From: Alphaproteobacteria bacterium
GTDB taxonomy: Bacteria; Pseudomonadota; Alphaproteobacteria; Rhodobacterales; Rhodobacteraceae
Direction of reading: 5' to 3'
NCBI GenBank assembly: GCA_030428915.1
Contig: JAUIDM010000004.1
Span: 1-38,388, forward strand
DNA: 38,388 bases
Part shown: positions 35,528 through 38,388 of the stretch, one piece after another
How the letters are laid out: each line of letters starts with the position of its first letter
Numbering within the stretch: position 1 is the stretch's first letter
The notes under the pieces: generated by a model
Databases searched by the model: none
Told to the model about the DNA's origin: nothing
What the model saw: only the letters and a program-made list of their open reading frames with translations
Program-made: the position numbers and the translations under genes

Positions 35528-36274
35528 CTAGCCAAAGACCTGATCGAATGCGGTCCCCGGCGATTTGGGTTCACCACCCGCTGACGGCGCGTTGGCCAGC
35601 GATGCGGGCGGCACTCTCGGTTTCGGGGGGACTGCGGTTTGCGCTTCCTGCGCCAACTGCTCACGCAATTGCGCAAGCTGCTGTTCCTTCCACTTCTCGG
35701 GGTCATCGACTTCGGAAAGGAACTTCTGGCGCTTGAAATGTTCGACAGCCGCGTGAAACGGCGACGGGTGCTGAAGCAGGAGTTGCGACTCCTGCGGGTG
35801 CTCGTCAAAGTAGGCATACGCCTCGTTAACCATGTCAGCCCCGAACTCGCGTTCGGCCAGGAACCGCGAAGTGCGAAGCCGGTCGGCCAGCATCTTCTGT
35901 TCCCATTGCCGCTCACGAGATGCGAACGCCGCGTCGGGGTCGCTGTAGAAATCCGGCTGTTCCTTCGGCGTCTCAAGGTCGCGCAGGCGCGCCTCAAGCT
36001 CCTTGGTCTTTCGCCGGGCCTCTTCCGCTTCCCGCTGTGCGGTCTGGCGCTTTTCCCGCTCGTCCAGCAGTGCCGTGACAGGAATGTGCTTCGCTTCAGG
36101 TTCAGCCGCAGGCGGCGCGGCTTCTTCTTCGCCCTTCCCCTCGGGTTCTTCCGGCGTTTCCGCCTCATCTTCGGGCTTGGCTTCCACTTCGGCGGCTTCT
36201 TGTTCCGCCTCAGGTTCTACCTTCCCCTTTTCCTCGGGTTCTTCGTCCAGAAAGCTCAGTTTGTCCTCAGCCAT
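35528..36274 (-). CDS. Scaffolding protein
   Basis: From ATG 36274 (GGAGAG about eight bases upstream) the protein has 248 residues. The first 70 residues are extremely acidic and Glu/Pro/Ala-rich (EEPEEKGKVEPEAEQEAAEV), followed by a long helical region (REKRQTAQREAEEARRKTKE) and a Gln-rich helix near the end. The composition, length and position between portal and capsid genes are those of a phage scaffold that guides shell assembly and leaves before maturation. Confidence 0.85.
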   Translation of the reverse strand: MAEDKLSFLDEEPEEKGKVEPEAEQEAAEVEAKPEDEAETPEEPEGKGEEEAAPPAAEPEAKHIPVTALLDEREKRQTAQREAEEARRKTKELEARLRDLETPKEQPDFYSDPDAAFASRERQWEQKMLADRLRTSRFLAEREFGADMVNEAYAYFDEHPQESQLLLQHPSPFHAAVEHFKRQKFLSEVDDPEKWKEQQLAQLREQLAQEAQTAVPPKPRVPPASLANAPSAGGEPKSPGTAFDQVFG

Positions 36275-36357
36275 TTTCACTGCTCTCCATTGTCGCTGTG
36301 AGACACGAATACGCCCGAAACCCGGCGTCGGTGTTCGCCCGTGACCCCGGCGGCGGG

Positions 36358-38169
36358 TTAGACGAACCGCGCGATTGCGGTTTCCGTCCTAATCTTTCCG
36401 ATGGAAGCGATGTCTTTCATCGCTGCGGCCTTGTCGCGCGCCGCTTTGGCGTCGGTCGAAACAGCCTTTAGCTGCCGTTCCTCGCCTTCGGCTTGCGCGG
36501 CGGCGGCGGCAGCCTGTTGCTGCCCCTGCATCGCCATCATTTTCTCTTGCTCCATCCGTTCAAGAATCTCTTTCTTGTTCCTGAGCGAAGAAGCCTCGAT
36601 CAGTGCCTCAGGCGGAATCGGCACGCCCTTGCCCGCCATGTCGGCAAGCTGCGCGAATTCTTCCTGTTTCAGCGTGGCAACGTCGGGCATGTCCTCGATC
36701 ACGATGTCAAGGTCCATTTCCGCCACGGCGTTTTCCATGATCGGTTGCAGCACCGGAATTCCTTCCGGCGAATATGCAATCTGCATTCCCTTTTGGACGT
36801 TGAGGCCGACGAACTGCACCGCGCCCATGTCGTCTGTAATCCTGACCCACCGCTCTTCGGTCCAGAACTGGCGGATGCGGTTCCACATCGCGCGGTAAAC
36901 CCGGATGGTCCAATCCCGCAGGCTGTCATAGATCGGCGCAAGCTCGGCGAACCCGGCCTGCTGTTGTGCCATGATGGCCCGACCCGACTGGTCGCCTTCC
37001 AACTGCCCAAGAAGCGAGGCATTAGGCCCCACCATGTCAATCTCTGACTTGGCTTCTTGCAACAGGCTGAACTGGCCCGCCGTCTGGTCGGCGTTCTGCA
37101 CTACTTCGAACGGTTTTACCCCCGCTCGGATGGCGTCCTCAAACGCCTCGATGTTCACGTCAACATGCCCATCGGGCTGCGCAAGCTGGCGCTTCATGTC
37201 GGCAACGCTGTCAACCGCGCCCTTCACGCCGATGGTCTGGCGCGAATTAAGCTGGTGAAGCAGCTTTGACCGGCGCTTGTTGATTTCGTCCTGTGCGCTG
37301 ATCATGTCCCGCACAACGCCATAGCGGCGGTTGTCGCGATCCACATAGGCCGAGAAAAGGATGATCGGGCATGTTGGCCTGCCGTCCTCATCCTGGTAGT
37401 CGCTGTCGCCTTCGTAAATGATGCCGCCGCCGCAGAAAATCGACAAGCACCACTTGCCCTCTTTCCGGTAGTACATCTGGGCAATGCGAACGCGCTTCTG
37501 CCGACGGTCTGCCCAACGGTTGATCTGTGTCGCGGGTCGGTCCTCAAACGTCCCGTCATGCGTCCACTTCATCGTCTGCTCTAGAAGTTCGCCAAGGTCG
37601 CCGTCGCCCTGGTACACAGACCCGTAAAGATCTTCAGCCTGCGCCAGCGTCATCCACTTCATGCAGCCGAGATAAGCCGCATCGGAGAAGTCCTTTTCGC
37701 GGCTGTACGGGTCGAAGAAGATTTCTTCCCACCGAAGCCGGTTGACCACGACCTCGGCCCGCCCGCGCTTTTCCTCAACGACGACTTCAACGCCGCCGTA
37801 GCCTTCGACAAGCAGGTTTTCAAACGCCGCAGAACGCTTCAGATCAAACCGCGTGTTATCGTCAACGAATGAAAGGGCTTTGGTCGCCGCGTCCGCCGCA
37901 TCCTCGTCCTGTGGGTTGCGCGGATAGGCGCGCGGATCAACACGCCCGCGCTGTTCAATGCCCACCATCGCGTCAATCTTGCGCTTCACGCGGTTGATGG
38001 TGATGACAGGCTGCTTACGCTTCTTCAGGATGGCAACTTCGGCAGGCGTCCACTGATACCCGTCATAATAGTCCCGGTCGCGCTCTGACAGTTCGCGGGC
38101 GTCGGCTGTCTCGTCAATCGAGACCTCCACCATGAGCCGCAGCTTTTCGATGTCGAGATTAGGCATCAT
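36358..38169 (-). CDS. Portal protein, P22-like family
   Basis: From ATG 38169 (or the adjacent ATG 38166) the protein has 603 residues. The N-terminal half is portal-like: ERDRDYYDGYQWTPAEVAIL, then KRKQPVITINRVKRKIDAMV, and the barrel/stem region VDRDNRRYGVVRDMISAQDE. The long helical C-terminus (QQQAAAAAAQAEGEERQLKA) is typical of P22-type portals, whose barrel enters the capsid. It forms the twelve-fold ring for DNA entry and exit. Longer starts up to 38208 overlap the previous gene without a ribosome site. Confidence 0.9.
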   Translation of the reverse strand: MMPNLDIEKLRLMVEVSIDETADARELSERDRDYYDGYQWTPAEVAILKKRKQPVITINRVKRKIDAMVGIEQRGRVDPRAYPRNPQDEDAADAATKALSFVDDNTRFDLKRSAAFENLLVEGYGGVEVVVEEKRGRAEVVVNRLRWEEIFFDPYSREKDFSDAAYLGCMKWMTLAQAEDLYGSVYQGDGDLGELLEQTMKWTHDGTFEDRPATQINRWADRRQKRVRIAQMYYRKEGKWCLSIFCGGGIIYEGDSDYQDEDGRPTCPIILFSAYVDRDNRRYGVVRDMISAQDEINKRRSKLLHQLNSRQTIGVKGAVDSVADMKRQLAQPDGHVDVNIEAFEDAIRAGVKPFEVVQNADQTAGQFSLLQEAKSEIDMVGPNASLLGQLEGDQSGRAIMAQQQAGFAELAPIYDSLRDWTIRVYRAMWNRIRQFWTEERWVRITDDMGAVQFVGLNVQKGMQIAYSPEGIPVLQPIMENAVAEMDLDIVIEDMPDVATLKQEEFAQLADMAGKGVPIPPEALIEASSLRNKKEILERMEQEKMMAMQGQQQAAAAAAQAEGEERQLKAVSTDAKAARDKAAAMKDIASIGKIRTETAIARFV

Positions 38170-38353
38170 CAAGCGTCCAGATTTCCACATCGCCGCCGAC
38201 GCGGCCACGGATTATGGAGATTGCCTCATCCGCAGAAGGGCAATTCACCGCGAACCTTTGGTCGCCGTGATTTGCATAGAAAAGGCCGTTTTCGCGATAG
38301 AAATACACAGCCCCGGGGTCGGGCCGCCTTCCGCCGTCTAAACGCATTTCCAT
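38159..38353 (-). CDS. Small hypothetical protein between terL and portal
   Basis: A 64-residue protein, sequence EMRLDGGRRPDPGAVYFYRE, then NCPSADEAISIIRGRVGG. Its first 92 bases lie in the terminal repeat: on the circular map it starts 16 bp inside terL (equivalent to position 92) and overlaps the portal start by 11 bp. A short packaging or head protein is possible from position. No family is recognised. Confidence 0.65.
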   Translation of the reverse strand: MEMRLDGGRRPDPGAVYFYRENGLFYANHGDQRFAVNCPSADEAISIIRGRVGGDVEIWTLDDA

Positions 38354-38388
38354 TCCTCCACATCGGCGGATTCTGCCGGGCGGTAATC
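38262..38388. repeat. 127-bp terminal direct repeat, right copy
   Basis: Identical to 1-127. It contains the start of the 64-codon gene and the last 17 codons of terL. On the circular genome these bases exist once; the second copy marks closure of the contig. Confidence 0.95.
38338..38388 (-). CDS. terL: Partial duplicate of the terL 3' end
   Basis: The last 16 codons plus stop of terL (residues ending ADVEEWKCV) are repeated here because of the 127-bp contig overlap. This is not a second gene: the full reading frame is at 77-1393. Confidence 0.9.
   Translation of the reverse strand, partial: DYRPAESADVEEWKCV

Noticed and set aside
34413-35531. 372-codon plus-strand open frame opposite the capsid gene
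   Set aside because: An antisense shadow of the major capsid gene; Arg/Val-rich, no ribosome site, no domain.
35512-36168. 218-codon minus-strand frame inside the scaffold gene
   Set aside because: A frame-shifted shadow of the acidic scaffold gene, giving an Arg/Ser-rich product.
1-38388. Temperate lifestyle with integrase and attachment site
   Set aside because: A small repressor-like gene exists, but no integrase, excisionase, partition gene or att-like repeat was found in any frame, so lysogeny is not claimed.

Overview
The window is a complete tailed-phage genome of the short-tailed (podovirus-like) type, assembled as a circular contig. The first 127 bases are repeated exactly at the end (1-127 = 38262-38388), so the unique genome is 38,261 bp, and genes at the two ends (terL, a 64-codon gene, the portal gene) join across the seam. 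The DNA is GC-rich. Its gene families (DUF1376 and DnaB replication genes, a P22-like portal, an N4-gp56-type capsid, a GH19 endolysin, many short proteins resembling those of Rhodobacterales and Rhizobiales phages) suggest an alphaproteobacterial host. That host call is inference.

Two divergent arms leave a control region at 8990-9093. This region holds a short helix-turn-helix repressor gene (8792-8989, minus), two opposed sigma70-like promoters and palindromic GTTGC/GCAAC sites over the -35 elements. The rightward arm (9094-18956, plus) is an early region. It starts with a recombination set: a Rad52-type annealing protein, a DEDDy exonuclease, a NinB-reminiscent protein and an HNH nuclease. 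A DHH phosphoesterase follows, then about twenty small overlapping accessory genes, including zinc-ribbon proteins, membrane proteins, a second HNH nuclease and a lipoprotein. A second promoter with a related palindrome lies inside this arm at 13137-13165.

The leftward arm (8592 down to 77, across the seam, then 38353 down to 18978) carries the rest. First come two DNA methyltransferases, a RusA-like resolvase, small DNA-binding proteins, the DnaB helicase with a DUF1376 partner, and a NusG paralogue. After a 367-bp gap come terS and terL, then portal, scaffold, capsid, P22 gp4-like and gp10-like head-tail proteins, ejection proteins with a Cys/His/Asn peptidase, tail fibre and beta-helix proteins, and a lysis cassette (GH19 endolysin, holin, i-spanin, overlapping o-spanin). 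The arms converge at 18957-18977. One small membrane-protein gene (26646-26885) runs against the late genes.

No integrase, RNA polymerase, DNA polymerase, tRNA gene or CRISPR array was seen. The likely logic is a repressor-gated divergent early switch. The phage NusG paralogue sits just before the gap that precedes the packaging genes, so it may alter transcription of the long late operon. This last point is a hypothesis from gene position.
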